In this document: positions 21,151 through 31,899 of the stretch, in pieces
How positions within the stretch are numbered: the first letter of the stretch is position 1
How the letters are laid out: each line of letters starts with the position of its first letter
NCBI RefSeq assembly: GCF_003573695.1
Contig: NC_039368.1
Location: forward strand, 77,018,374 to 77,082,373
Length of the DNA: 64,000 nucleotides
Source of the DNA: Papaver somniferum
Lineage: Eukaryota > Streptophyta > Magnoliopsida > Ranunculales > Papaveraceae
Direction of reading: 5' to 3'
The notes under the pieces: generated by a model
Databases searched by the model: none
The model's input: the letters and a program-made list of their open reading frames with translations, nothing else
Told to the model about the DNA's origin: nothing
Program-made: the position numbers and the translations under genes

Positions 21151-21403
21151 TAAGAGATCGGAGGTCCTGGCATTTGGAACACCTTTACCATGTTGGGAAA
21201 TCTATTCAAGAACTGATGATTCCACTTGCAAGTTAGTACTTCGCCTTAAGAATTTTTTGTTGGAAAATTAGATACAATTTTCACATGCATGCAAACCTCT
21301 GCAGTAAACGCCATTCTAGAGTTGGGTTGAGGTATTCAAGGAAACAAAATATGCTTACATATTTTTGTAATTATTTAAATATCAATAGTATATTATCTTA
21401 GTG

Positions 21404-22613
21404 TTTTTAGTGGCGATCCCCAAAAACTTGTGGGTAATTTTTTTATTCTCAACCCATAGATAAGTTTATGGTATGTCCTAATAATGGTTTGGAGAATACC
21501 TAAATGTCCTTCTATAATCGGTAGTTTAGGATTGGTTTTAGCAACCGATTATGATTTCTATAATCGGTATTTTAGGATTGATTTTAACAACCGATTATGA
21601 TTTTGTTCTTCTTTTCTTTGTTTTGAAAAAAATAAATTTGGGCTACTATCAAATCGGTATATAATAAACATCACACAACTACCAATTGTAAAAGTAGAGA
21701 AATCCGAAATTTCATTTGCTTTGCAAAAATTGAATTTGGGTCTACTAACACAATCGGTAGATTGTGAACATCACGAAACTACCAATTATAAAATTAGAAA
21801 TTTAAAATTTTGGGCTACTATCAAAATCGGTAGATAATAAACATTATCTACCTAACGATTGTGAAAATAGAGAAATTCCAAATTCCATTGGTTTTTGAAA
21901 ATTTTAAATTTGGGGCTACTACCACAATCGTTATAAAATGAACATCATGAAACTATCGATTGTACATTCGGTAGATAATAAACATCACGAAACTACCGAT
22001 TGTGAAAATAGAGAAATTCAAAATTCCATTGGTTTTTGAAAATTTTGAATTTGGGACTATTACCACAATCGGTGGATAAAAAACATCATGAACTACCTAT
22101 TATGTTTGTGTAGAGAATTTGAAAATTTAAGAATTTTGTCAAAAATCCAATTTTCGGACTACTTTGTAATCGGGAAGTTAAACGAACATTTACTACCGAT
22201 TATGTTATTTCATTTACTACCGATTATGCTTGTGGAGAGAATTCGAAAATTTAAGAATTTTGACACAATCCAATATTGGGGATGCATTGTGATCGGAAGC
22301 CACTTAAATGTCATTGTCTATCAATTACAAATATATTTTGTCCAAGTAGTTTACAATCGGTAGATGTGGTAATCCATTATCTACCGATTCTGGGTAGCTT
22401 GACCATTAAAAAAATTTCATGATGTTTTCCTGATCGTAAACTTAACTACCGATTATGAGTAGTTTCTCCCGATTATAAACTTACCTACCGATTACGAAGG
22501 GTAGTTTTGCCATTAAGAAAAAATGAAGATAAGGGATAGCTTCGTTTTACGTTTGCGTGACCCGTTTTTGTCTTATGTGTCGCCCCTAATTTTTTCGGGA
22601 TCGTCTCTAAAAA
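21404..22613. mobile_element. Non-autonomous DNA element packed with an ACCGATT/AATCGGT motif
   Basis: Inverted ends TTTTTAGTGGCGATCCCC (left) and, read inward on the other strand, TTTTTAGAGACGATCCCG (right), differing at 3 of 18 positions. Between them are some twenty copies of AATCGGTAG or its complement CTACCGATT in both orientations, partly arranged in direct repeats of about 115 bp (21640-22080). No ORF is recognisable. Dense short inverted and direct motifs are typical of transposase-binding subterminal regions in CACTA and Mutator-type elements. No target duplication could be fixed, so the superfamily is open. Confidence 0.6.
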
Positions 22614-23381
22614 TGCCATGGTTACTAAGTAATTTTCTCTTTTACTATTTAGTAGACTCTTGGGAAGGGTATGTGATAAGACGACATTCTAAACCTATGC
22701 GTGTGTGTACATATATATAGTGGATTTTGTGAGCAAAGTTCGACTTAATAAGGAGGGTGGCATAGGAGGGTGGAATCACAAGATGCTCTAGGAGTTTATA
22801 TATTAGTTTAGGAAATATATTTTAAGTTTTGGTAATAATATTTTGATATATAAGAAAATGAATTATTATTCGTTATGAGTTATTTATATAAAGAGTTTCA
22901 TATTTTGATAAAAAAAAATTTAATTAGTAAAAATAGGCTGGACAGTGGTATCTCGGAATTATGAGTTTTAGATAATAAATTCATTTCACGCTTCTGCCCT
23001 AGTCAAGTTGGGATCATTATAATGAAATTTTTTGTTCTTGGCTGCTCCAGCCAATATGCCCGAGTAGTTTTTGTGATTATGTTTGTCTCTTTTGCTTAGC
23101 ATATTTAGTTTTTCTTTGACAAATTGATAAAAAAAAAAAAACCAACAAACAAACAAACAAAGATAAATGATATTTTGAATTTGAGGAAAATTGCCGGAAA
23201 AAGCAATGCCGACATAGCTCCCTTGAAATTAAGACAAGTAACAACAGTATAAAAGTGGGAAATAACTAATTAATAATTCTTAAATGAAAATAGTGTTGTT
23301 GTGAAGAATACTTCCAAGTAGAGGGCATTGCAATTTTGAGATCTTCTTGTTCGGTGCAGGGAGATGGTCTACTTTATACCT
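22614..23381. other. Intergenic DNA downstream of the UGT gene
   Basis: 768 bp, AT-rich, containing the 3' flank of the UGT transcript. No coding region or element end recognised; no single clear polyadenylation signal stands out. Confidence 0.5.
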
Positions 23382-24896
23382 CTAACTTCTAGAAGTTATA
23401 GTTGCAAGAAAATCATCAACTGATCTAACAGAAGACCCTTTCGCATGATCATCACTTATATCGTCTCTCATTGCAGCTCTAATTTTTTCAGCAATCACCA
23501 TCGCCTTCTTCCTCATTAGTTCTCCTTTATTACCATCCATTACGTCGTCAATTATTTTCTTCACATCCTCACTAAACACTTCTCCATCAACTCTAGCCAA
23601 TTCCGTACAAACACCCATTTCCTCTTCCATCATCTTAGAATTATAACATTGTTCTCCTTCTAAAGGCCACCCAATTATAGGTACACCTTGACTCAAACTC
23701 TCTAACACTGAATTCCATCCGCAATGACTAAGAAAAGCACCTGTTGACTTATGGCATACTATCTCCAGCTGGGGTGCCCATTTTTTCACTAACAACCCTT
23801 TTTGAGATTTTTTCATTCTCCCAACAAATCCTTCAGGTAACCATTCCCATTTGAATTCAGATTCTATATCAAATTCACTTGGTGGTCTTAATACCCATAT
23901 GAAGCATTTTCCACTTTTCTCCAAACCCAAAGCTAATTCCCTCATTTTTGATGTTCTTATTGTGTTTTGAGAACCAAAAGAAATATATACAACTGAAGAT
24001 GGTTTTTTATGATTCAACCACTCTATACAATTCTCTGGAGATATCCCAAATTTTTTTCCTGCCGTCCTTAAGTTTGAAACAGCACCCCCATTGCCTAGTA
24101 AAAATGGTGGAAGTAAAGGACCAATAGTCCAAACCGGTTTGGGATCCATATAACTTCTTAGAGTTTCCAGTCCCAAAACTTCTATCTCTTCAACAGAGTT
24201 ACACAGCATTCCATCTGATTTCAGTGACAGAGAAATCTGTTTCTGTAAGAATATAGCAAATGGGGTTTCTTTATCTGTTTCTCTTAGGTTAAGGGTAAGT
24301 TGAGAGACATGTAACCGACACGTATCTGGAAATTTGGGTAGGTGAAACTCTTGAATAAGATCATTGGAATCATCATTTTTACGGTGTGGGAGATATAGAT
24401 ATATAGAGAAATACGCAGCAGTGCCGTACCCACCACAAGTAGTGAATGAAAAATGAAGCGTACCGACACGCTTGGCGGTTTCGTTAACCCAACCTAAGAA
24501 AACATCAGAGATAATACAACCAGGGATGCGTTTTTCAGTTCTAATGATTTCGGTTATAAGATTGTCGAAAGAAGGTTTCAAGGTTTCTGATGCGTGAAAG
24601 AGGCTTACGATTAGATGAGAAGGTAAAGAATCAGTGTTATCAGAATTAGGTGGTAACCCATGATCGGTACACGAGAAAGGAAGTTCAGCTAGAGAAATGT
24701 TTTTGTATGCGGTGCTGGTTTCTGCGGTTAAGGCTGAATGAAGGTATTTGATGTTGAGAGGAGTACTAACAAGAGTGATTTTAGTGTTGGGTTTTCTCTG
24801 AGAGATTAGCTTTGCTAAGGCTAAGAATGGGATGATATGACCTTGTGCCATGAATGGGAACATTATTATATGATCATCTTGTTGTTGTGTATTCAT
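23382..24896 (-). CDS. Family-1 UDP-glycosyltransferase, UGT92-like
   Basis: Intact single-exon gene of 504 codons, the normal length for a plant GT1 enzyme and the only intact gene in the window. It transfers a sugar from a UDP-sugar to a small lipophilic acceptor in the cytosol; there is no signal peptide. The N-terminus MFPFMAQGHIIPFLALA has the catalytic His at residue 20, and the partner Asp is D131 in CIISDVFLGW. The 44-residue PSPG donor box runs W373-Q416 (starts WAPQLEIVCHKSTGAFLSH), with HCGWNS at 391-396. Trp394 and the final Gln416 favour UDP-glucose. The FPFMAQGHIIPF start and LPFSCTDHGLP block point to the UGT92 family (group M). The acceptor is unknown. The start Met is the first in frame and fits the family. 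A TATA box lies about 90 bp upstream. Confidence 0.95.
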   Translation of the reverse strand: MNTQQQDDHIIMFPFMAQGHIIPFLALAKLISQRKPNTKITLVSTPLNIKYLHSALTAETSTAYKNISLAELPFSCTDHGLPPNSDNTDSLPSHLIVSLFHASETLKPSFDNLITEIIRTEKRIPGCIISDVFLGWVNETAKRVGTLHFSFTTCGGYGTAAYFSIYLYLPHRKNDDSNDLIQEFHLPKFPDTCRLHVSQLTLNLRETDKETPFAIFLQKQISLSLKSDGMLCNSVEEIEVLGLETLRSYMDPKPVWTIGPLLPPFLLGNGGAVSNLRTAGKKFGISPENCIEWLNHKKPSSVVYISFGSQNTIRTSKMRELALGLEKSGKCFIWVLRPPSEFDIESEFKWEWLPEGFVGRMKKSQKGLLVKKWAPQLEIVCHKSTGAFLSHCGWNSVLESLSQGVPIIGWPLEGEQCYNSKMMEEEMGVCTELARVDGEVFSEDVKKIIDDVMDGNKGELMRKKAMVIAEKIRAAMRDDISDDHAKGSSVRSVDDFLATITSRS

Positions 24897-24984
24897 GGTC
24901 GGTTGAGTGTTTCAATATGATATATGATCAAGTTCTCTTAATTTCGCACAGAAGTTTTTTACGTTCAAAACTTTTTGGTGTGGG

Positions 24985-24994
24985 TTTATATAAG
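24985..24994 (-). promoter_or_regulatory. TATA box of the UGT gene
   Basis: On the minus strand CTTATATAAACCC centres on these bases, about 90 bp before the ATG at 24896, predicting a 5' leader of about 55-65 nt. It is the best TATA match in the upstream 150 bp. Confidence 0.7.
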
Positions 24995-25089
24995 AAAACT
25001 TGAGTGGAAGAGTAGATAGATTTAGAGAGCGACGCACACTTGTGGTGGTTGTGGGTGGACTTGTGGTACAGTGGTAGATAAATTAACAT

Positions 25090-25400
25090 AAATGCATCAA
25101 ATTCCAGCTCCTATTTTACCTTTTCTGCGAAGTTAATGTATAAGCTACATGTTTGCAAATGAGTCTGTAATTTTGTAATTTCTATAAGGAGCTGCAGCAA
25201 CATATTATTGTTCAATTCGTATGGGAATTCATACCGTTGATGCGTCCTGTCTACCTAAATTGACTTCGCATTTATGCATTGTGTTTCTTAACTTTTATCT
25301 TAATTTTGTGAACGTGTCGAGTTAAATGACAATCACTAGTACGGGTTTCACAAGCTTAGTGGCCGGCCTTCCTAACAGAAACACTACTAACATGTATAGC
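25090..25400. repeat. UGT upstream region, copy 1 of a diverged duplication
   Basis: Blocks such as TTCCAGCTCCTATTTTACC, GAAGTTAATG, GAGCTGCAGCAACATATT and GAGTTAAATGACAATCACTA recur in the same order at 26205-26335 and, after a later insertion, 29636-29690. The two copies are about 1.1 kb apart. Between them (25400-26200) I see no gene. Confidence 0.65.
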
Positions 25401-26204
25401 ACTACTAACAACTTGCTAGTATTAGATAAAGGAATACGTGCAAGAAATAAATTCCTACTAAAGGAAATACGTGCAAGGAAACAAATAGGACTTTCCAGTT
25501 TGAGTTTAGTTTAATTAAAATTCTAATATTGTTTAAGGGAAAATTAGAAGAAGAAAAAGAGTAGTAGAAAAGGCAAGAGAGAGATATCTTATCGATAGAG
25601 ATGGTAGTATCACGTTGATCCTTTATATACAACCATACAGAAATACTGACTATCTAGTTGGGTCGTACATTTATGGACCGTAGCTCTTATAACACTTCCA
25701 TGTAAGGTCCAACAATAATGTTTCACAAATAGCGCTGCACATATATAGTGCTTGGATATGATTTTTCAAATGTAGTTTTTTTCCTCGATGACCATTATGT
25801 CTAAGTATATTTCCTTATTAAAATTATTGGGAATACTCAAATGGACAAAACCCAGACTAAGAAAAAAAAGTACAATATTAAGAAAACTTTAACAGAGTTG
25901 AATTCCCATATGTTGCCTCTAAAATCTTAACAGGGGAAAACTCAGTGGTATAAACCTTGACGAAGGGAAAAGAATACAACGCGATAAATCCAGAAGTATG
26001 GTTTTTCCGGAAACCCATGTATAACATCCTTTCTATGTTTATGTTTCCCACAAAAACGCAGTTTTAAATGAAGTTTTGTTGCTAAAATGACGGTTGCTAA
26101 CGGATACGAGTAATTTATAGGGTGCTTGGAGTTCGTGTGGAAATAATGATTGAAACAGGTGTTGTAAGTTTTTACGGTTTCATGTAATTTCAGGATCCCT
26201 GGAA

Positions 26205-26338
26205 ATTATTCCATCTCCTATTTTCACCTATTCTGGAAAGTTAATGGGTAAGGTGCATGCTGCAGCAGCATACTAGTGTCCAGTTTGAAGGTTTGTCTAA
26301 CTAAACATTATTTTTTCCTTATCTTTTCTAAATATTAA
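26205..26338. repeat. UGT upstream region, copy 2 (first half)
   Basis: Carries TTCCATCTCCTATTTTCACC, AAAGTTAATGGG and CTGCAGCAGCATACTAGTG, matching copy 1. It is interrupted at TAA (26336-26338) by a MITE and resumes at 29636 with TAATCTTAATTTTGTTGAGG and CAGTTAAATGACAATCATA. This is either a remnant of a tandem gene duplication or a dispersed repeat. Confidence 0.6.
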
Positions 26339-29300
26339 GAGCATGCCCAACGGAAGTTGAAAAGATGAGGGTACCCAAATATATCTCAAAATAAAAAATT
26401 TCCACCTATAAGTCCTTTCTCCGAAAGTGATTGTCTATGGACTGAGTCGAGATAATACAACAAATCGGTTCACACTTCGTGTGATCGTCTATGAATACGA
26501 GATCGAGACAATACGACAACAAGATAACTTGTGTGATTGAGTATGGATACAAGATCGAGAAAATGCAACAACGAAATATGTTTACTTGATAAAAGGTTCG
26601 GACTTAACCAAACACAATAGGATTACTTATCAAGTAAATATGAATTAACGTTTGCGTAATTTACTTTAAATTATAATAACAACAATTATAATTTCGGAAA
26701 ATAAAAGTAAATGGTACAACAAGATTTTGTTAACGAGGAAACCGCAAATGCAGAAAAACCCCGGGACCTTGTCCAGAATTGAATACTCTCAGGATTAAGC
26801 CGCTATACAAAATCAAACCAACTTCGTATAATTGAGACCAAGGAACTAAACCTATACTTCACCTAGTTCCGTCTGTATTCCCACGCCTTCGACCTGTAAT
26901 AAGTCACGTACTTGGAACAATTACTTTGGTTCGTATTCCAAACAGTAAAGCAACAACAAATCTGTTTGGTATCAACTCTTTTCAACCAAGTGATGTGAGT
27001 TCGACAAAAGTCTCTTCTGTTTATCTCAATAAACTCCTTTGTCAGGTTGTTAGATCTATCTTATTATCAACTACCAAAGTAATTGCTAAGATTTTGCAAT
27101 CAATACTTTTGATCACAAAAAATTGTATTGATGTCGATCTACACAACTAATCAATCTAATCTACCACAAGGATAAACCGATTATAGTTGGATCCTCTTTT
27201 ACCGAAACAAGTATTGTGCACACCAAAGATTATGAACCCAAATTAGAAATCTTCAAAGTCTTCTTTGTCTTCAAATCTTCTTAGATATTCAATAAACACC
27301 TGCACACAATCAACTTGAATCTCTTGTGATCAATCACGCACAAAACGGAGTCTGTTAACAATGGACTATCACAAGATGTCTTTAGATCTACAAACAGTCT
27401 AAAGATCCCCGTCGAAACTTCGATCTAGTTTGAGTGAATCTTATATCAGAAGAGAAGATTCTCAAGCATAAACAAACTAGGTGCAATCAAAGTTCAACCA
27501 CCGTTAGTCAATCAAATCAATCGAAAACGAAAGATAAACCGCAATTATCTAGTTTCCCACCAATGGTACTAATAGAGCTTCTCAATCCCAAAGAAGTCTT
27601 TAAACTGAGCGTCCGTAAGAGATTTCGCCTAATTAGGTTACTCTCCTCTCCGAATAGGCGGCTTCACCAGTAGCAGCACAACTGAGATAGTTTTGCTGTC
27701 TCTGAGGTTTATTTCTCTCGAAATGCAAACTTTGATATTTATAGACCGAGAAAGTTTGCACACCAAGGAATTTCCAAAACCGAAAATATTCTCAAGATAT
27801 GGAATATATTCCAGATTCGGTTTCCATAATTCCTGGAAATGCTTTATCCAAATAATGACCGAAAATCTCTTAGAAAATCTCCAACTAGCAAATGCACATT
27901 ACTAATTTTCGTTTTCCAAAAATAAAATTAAAAACCTTAAATAAAAGATTCTCAATTTATTTTAATCGATCCAATATTTTCTTCCTTTGGCTATTAAGGA
28001 ATAACTTTGAACAATTAAAGATAACCGTTACTGCACATGTTCAAAGTATGTCGACATCCTTACTTTGTAATTCCTCTTTCATACTTAAAACCTTGAAACC
28101 GATTTTCCACACTTCCAAACAAGTTTAGAATTGGTTCATCTGACTTTCAAGAACTACGTGATTGATCAAGAACACTCAATCACCAAACATGGGTTTCACA
28201 GTTCTACCAAAACAAGTTTCGGTTTTACCTCCATGTGAGTACTTTGCATAGTCACGCTAGTTACCAAAATTCGGTTGACTAGGTACTAGGATCGGTTTTC
28301 CACATATATATGGTATTTAACTTGTACTTTCTACACATGTCTATAGGATCGGTTCCCCTTTGCCTAAAAACGTGTTGCACATGTCCACAGGATCGGTTCC
28401 CCTTTCTGTTAAAAACCTGTTACACCTCATACAAGGATCGATTCCCCTTTGTGATAAGTTCCACCTCTTACTAGGATTGGTTCCCCTTTACCCATAGTCG
28501 GTCATACCAATAACACTAAATCGATCATACCTTCTCAGGTGATTACTTAAGATTGGTTTCACTAATAAAAGTCATACCAATACAAAAATCAGGCCTTTGT
28601 GAATAATTTTACTATGAACATAAACAAGTCATGAGAGGTTATACTAATCACACATATTGGTAGTTCAAAAGATATGCAATGAATAAAAATACCAATAATG
28701 CCTGGAGATTTCTCTTTCGATTCACAAAACAAGTTCATGAATTTACTTCCTTAAAACAAATATAAAACATTATTTCCTAGAATGAAATCTTCACCTTATA
28801 CCCATATATGATGACAATAGCATTCAAACGATTATGTCGATGTCTTATATACAAAGTTTAATGGTTAAGCAATAAACCTCGTATTGTATTCCTTAATAAT
28901 ATGTATAACTAGAGTATAATCATTCATGCTTCGTAGTTTTGTTTTCAATATGCATGACTTAAAAGATACGTTAGGGAATGAAACAGTTCAAGACAAATAT
29001 CACTAACCTCAAGTGGAAGGATGATGTTGTCATTGTAGCTCCTTACTTCTTCACTTCGTCAAGTCTTCGCAATACTTGTAATGTCTCATATTCTAATACT
29101 TTCAAGCTAACCTATACGAAGTTGACTCTAGTACATAATCAAACGACTCTTAGAATGAGTTTTGTCTCACTAAAATATGACAACCAAACTTGACATACCA
29201 ACACTTGGTGGGTTCAACCGAGCTATGCTCTAACAGAAGTTTCTCAAATTCCTATATTATAAGCCACCTAGGATTTTTGTATTTCTTTTAAAAAGAACTT

Positions 29301-29635
29301 CTCCAATGGAGATGTGAAGGAGGGTGTGAGGATGATGTGGTGAGTTAGGTATTAACACATCATATGGTTTCAGAAGTTCTTCTGGAGGATGTGATAAATC
29401 CTAGTCACATATGTTAACCAATCAAAATAAAATTAAACCAACAAAAAATAAAAAATAAAAGTAAAGGAAATATTTCAACCAATTAGATAAATCTAAATGG
29501 ATTACAAAACATCTATCACTGAAGATAATTTTTTTCAAATTCTTAAGTTGTAGGAAATTTTTGAGTTTACATTTTAAAAGGATGTCTGCATGCACCACCC
29601 ACGTGGATACACACCACAATCCATTGGAGATGCTC
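26339..29635. mobile_element. Harbinger-like MITE split by a solo LTR
   Basis: Ends GAGCATGCCCAACGG and CCATTGGAGATGCTC form an inverted repeat (12 of 15) flanked by TAA on both sides. Removing the solo LTR (26358-29235) and one 5-bp duplication leaves about 414 bp, close to the 408 bp of the element at 20743, which has the same GAGCATCTCCAA start. Both belong to one MITE group. Confidence 0.7.
26358..29235 (-). mobile_element. Solo LTR of the Sirevirus-like copia family
   Basis: Starts TGAAAAGATGAGGG and ends GCTATGCTCTAACA. It is flanked by a perfect 5-bp duplication GAAGT (26353-26357, 29236-29240). Internally it shares TTTTGTTAACGAGGAAACCG and AACCCCGGGACCT with the LTRs at 31900, 38222 and 51588, but is more diverged and longer (2.88 kb). 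It contains repeated GGATCGGTTCCCCTTT motifs near 28340-28500. Created by recombination between two LTRs of a former full element. Confidence 0.88.
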
Positions 29636-29638
29636 TAA

Positions 29639-30369
29639 TCTTAATTTTGTTGAGGTGTCCAGTTAAATGACAATCATAAGTACGAGTTTAAAGTTTAAAT
29701 AGCCTTTTCGAAGCACGTGAGCATCAAATGACCAAAGTTTGAAACTCAATAAATAAAAAAATTATCGATCAAAAAAGCAGTTACACAAGATTTGGAAGAA
29801 TTGTATGTTCAATTTTGGTACCATCGAGCCCTAAACTAATGAAACCCTGTTTTACGGCATACGGAAGGGCATGCAGATTTATTTTCCCAACTAAGGTGTG
29901 TTTATAAGGGGCGTCTAATGGGTATAAAATGGCTTATGTACCCTTAAATGGTTTATATTACTGAATTTCCCTTATTCATAATTTGAAAACCAAAAATCAA
30001 AATCAATTTTAAACTTAAACATCTTGTCTTCTTCTCTATCTGATCCCCACTCGCGAAACCATCGACAAAAAATTTGATCTTAGATTCGTGAAAATTTGAT
30101 TGTCGATCAACATAACTACAAAAATGACTCGCACAAAGAAACCTGCAGTAGGTAGTCATTCTAATTCTTTTTCTAATCCGCCAATTGAAGAACAAGAAGA
30201 AGTAGAAGGAATTGAAGAATAAATTCAACCAAATGAGGAACCAATTCTTGAAAAGAGGATAAAAATATATTTTCTATAAACCATCTCTTATTTTACTATT
30301 TTTTATTGATAGAATAGGATTAATTGATAAAAAAAAAATTAGATATTTTTTCGGTTAAATTATGAAGTT
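29639..30369. other. AT-rich stretch with a very short ORF
   Basis: Copy 2 of the UGT upstream repeat continues to about 29700. A plus-strand ATG at 30124 opens a 32-codon ORF starting MTRTKKPAVGSHSN and ending in an EEQEEVEGIEE acidic tail. A CT-rich leader precedes it. This could be a first exon of a transposon gene, but nothing else supports that. Confidence 0.3.
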
Positions 30370-31760
30370 TAGCTTATTAGCGAGACGAATTATCAGCCAA
30401 ATTGTTCATTGTTATTCGTTTTGAAAGTGCTTATGAAAAGTTCAGCTGATAATTCATTTTTAAACGGTAGCCGAACTTTCAAATATTTATATATAAATCA
30501 TTGAAGCTGTGAAGTTCGGATGATTCGAAAGTTGAATTATTATCCAAACCTGACATTATTTCTCCAGCTTCTATAAATAAGTCACGTTCGGCTAAGTCGA
30601 TAGTTTTTTTATAAGTCGAATTTGTAATTTAAAATGGTTCATCTAGTTTGTTATTTGGTTTATAGGTCGAACCTCTAAATTGATTTTTCTTCTCAAAATT
30701 GATGTGTGTCGTTTTAGGCTTTGGATGTCTTCTTTATGATGTGGAAGATAATATAAATGATAGAATGTGGTGTAGAGAGATGATAAAGATTTAAAGATCT
30801 CTTTTTAGGGATTTGATGTCTTCTTATATAAATATTATAAATTTAGCCTTTATAATCCCCTCGGGACCGTATTTCCTTGAAATATAAGTCAATTTTGTGT
30901 CCAAATATGTCCCCGAATAGTGTCAGGTTCGGCTAATACCTTGCCAACCTTTCCCGGCCGAACCTGAAAAGTGAAATTTACCCTGGATGGTTTTCAGGTT
31001 CGGCTGACTCGATTAGATCGCTTTGAGGCCGAACATCTATCTGTAAACACTTCAAAAATCTTGATTTGTAGGCTCCAGGTTCGTCTGTCTCGTGCTGATG
31101 AGTAATCATCCGAACTTGTCTCTGCAGACTCAAGTCTTTCGATCTTGTTTCGGCCATAACTTCTTCGTCCGATGTCGGAATGACCTCATTCTTTTTGTGT
31201 TTTCTTCGTCTTTTCATTCCATTGTAGATGAAGATAAGATCTCCTTGATTTTAATGGGTTGAATTTGTACTATGGTATTCTCCATCAGTAGACTTCACTT
31301 TCTCAATACTTTTAGTCATTTCCACTTGTTTTGGTTGATTCATCCTAAGAAAGGCTGTATAATAGAAAACATATATAATAAAATCTTAACCCATAAATGT
31401 GTATGAAGTTAAGTGTTTTATGGAAAACAAGTAACATGTTCGGCCGATACGATTTTTTGAATATGATCCGAACTTGGAAAAATATATGGTTCGGCTTATA
31501 CGATATTTAGAGTAAAAACTGAACCTTTACTTCAATTTTTATCAAAACTCTCGGGAGAAGGTTCGTCTTATAATGAAAATTTCTTATTAGCCGAACATTT
31601 GACTAGTAAGTAGGCCAGAAGTTACAAAATATAAATTCGGCCAATAACTATGATATTTCGAGTAAGCCGAAATGTTGTTCATCTTATGTATCATACCAGT
31701 TAGGTTCAGCTGATAATTTCAAGACGAACCTATCTCTGGTTCGCCGAACCTGGGTGAAAA
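30370..31760. repeat. Array of GTTCGGCT motif in both orientations
   Basis: Some twenty copies of a short motif close to GGTTCGGCTNATA or its complement AGCCGAACC, spaced irregularly over 1.4 kb in both orientations; clear ones are near 30440, 30590, 30930, 30955, 31005, 31440, 31490, 31600, 31700 and 31745. No coding region is evident; an open stretch at 30978-31217 is not supported as a gene. The architecture matches the 21404-22613 element with a different core. Element ends could not be fixed. Confidence 0.55.
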
Positions 31761-31899
31761 AAAATCAATTTTTTGATGATTTCAACCTACATGAATGAAA
31801 TTAAACATAATCTAGAAGTATACTTGTGTATTTTTAGCATTAGGTTCTCATCAATGTATTCATCTTCTAGGTTTGAATCATAAAAATCATCATTATGAG

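Noticed and set aside
20730..21159. Mutator-like MITE with a 9-bp duplication
   Set aside because: TAAGAGATC does recur on both sides, but TAA duplication and GAGCATCTCCAA ends fit the Harbinger reading better and match the MITE at 26339.
30124..30222. Histone H3-like start (MTRTKKPA)
   Set aside because: Only the first few residues resemble H3; the ORF stops after 32 codons and has no histone fold.
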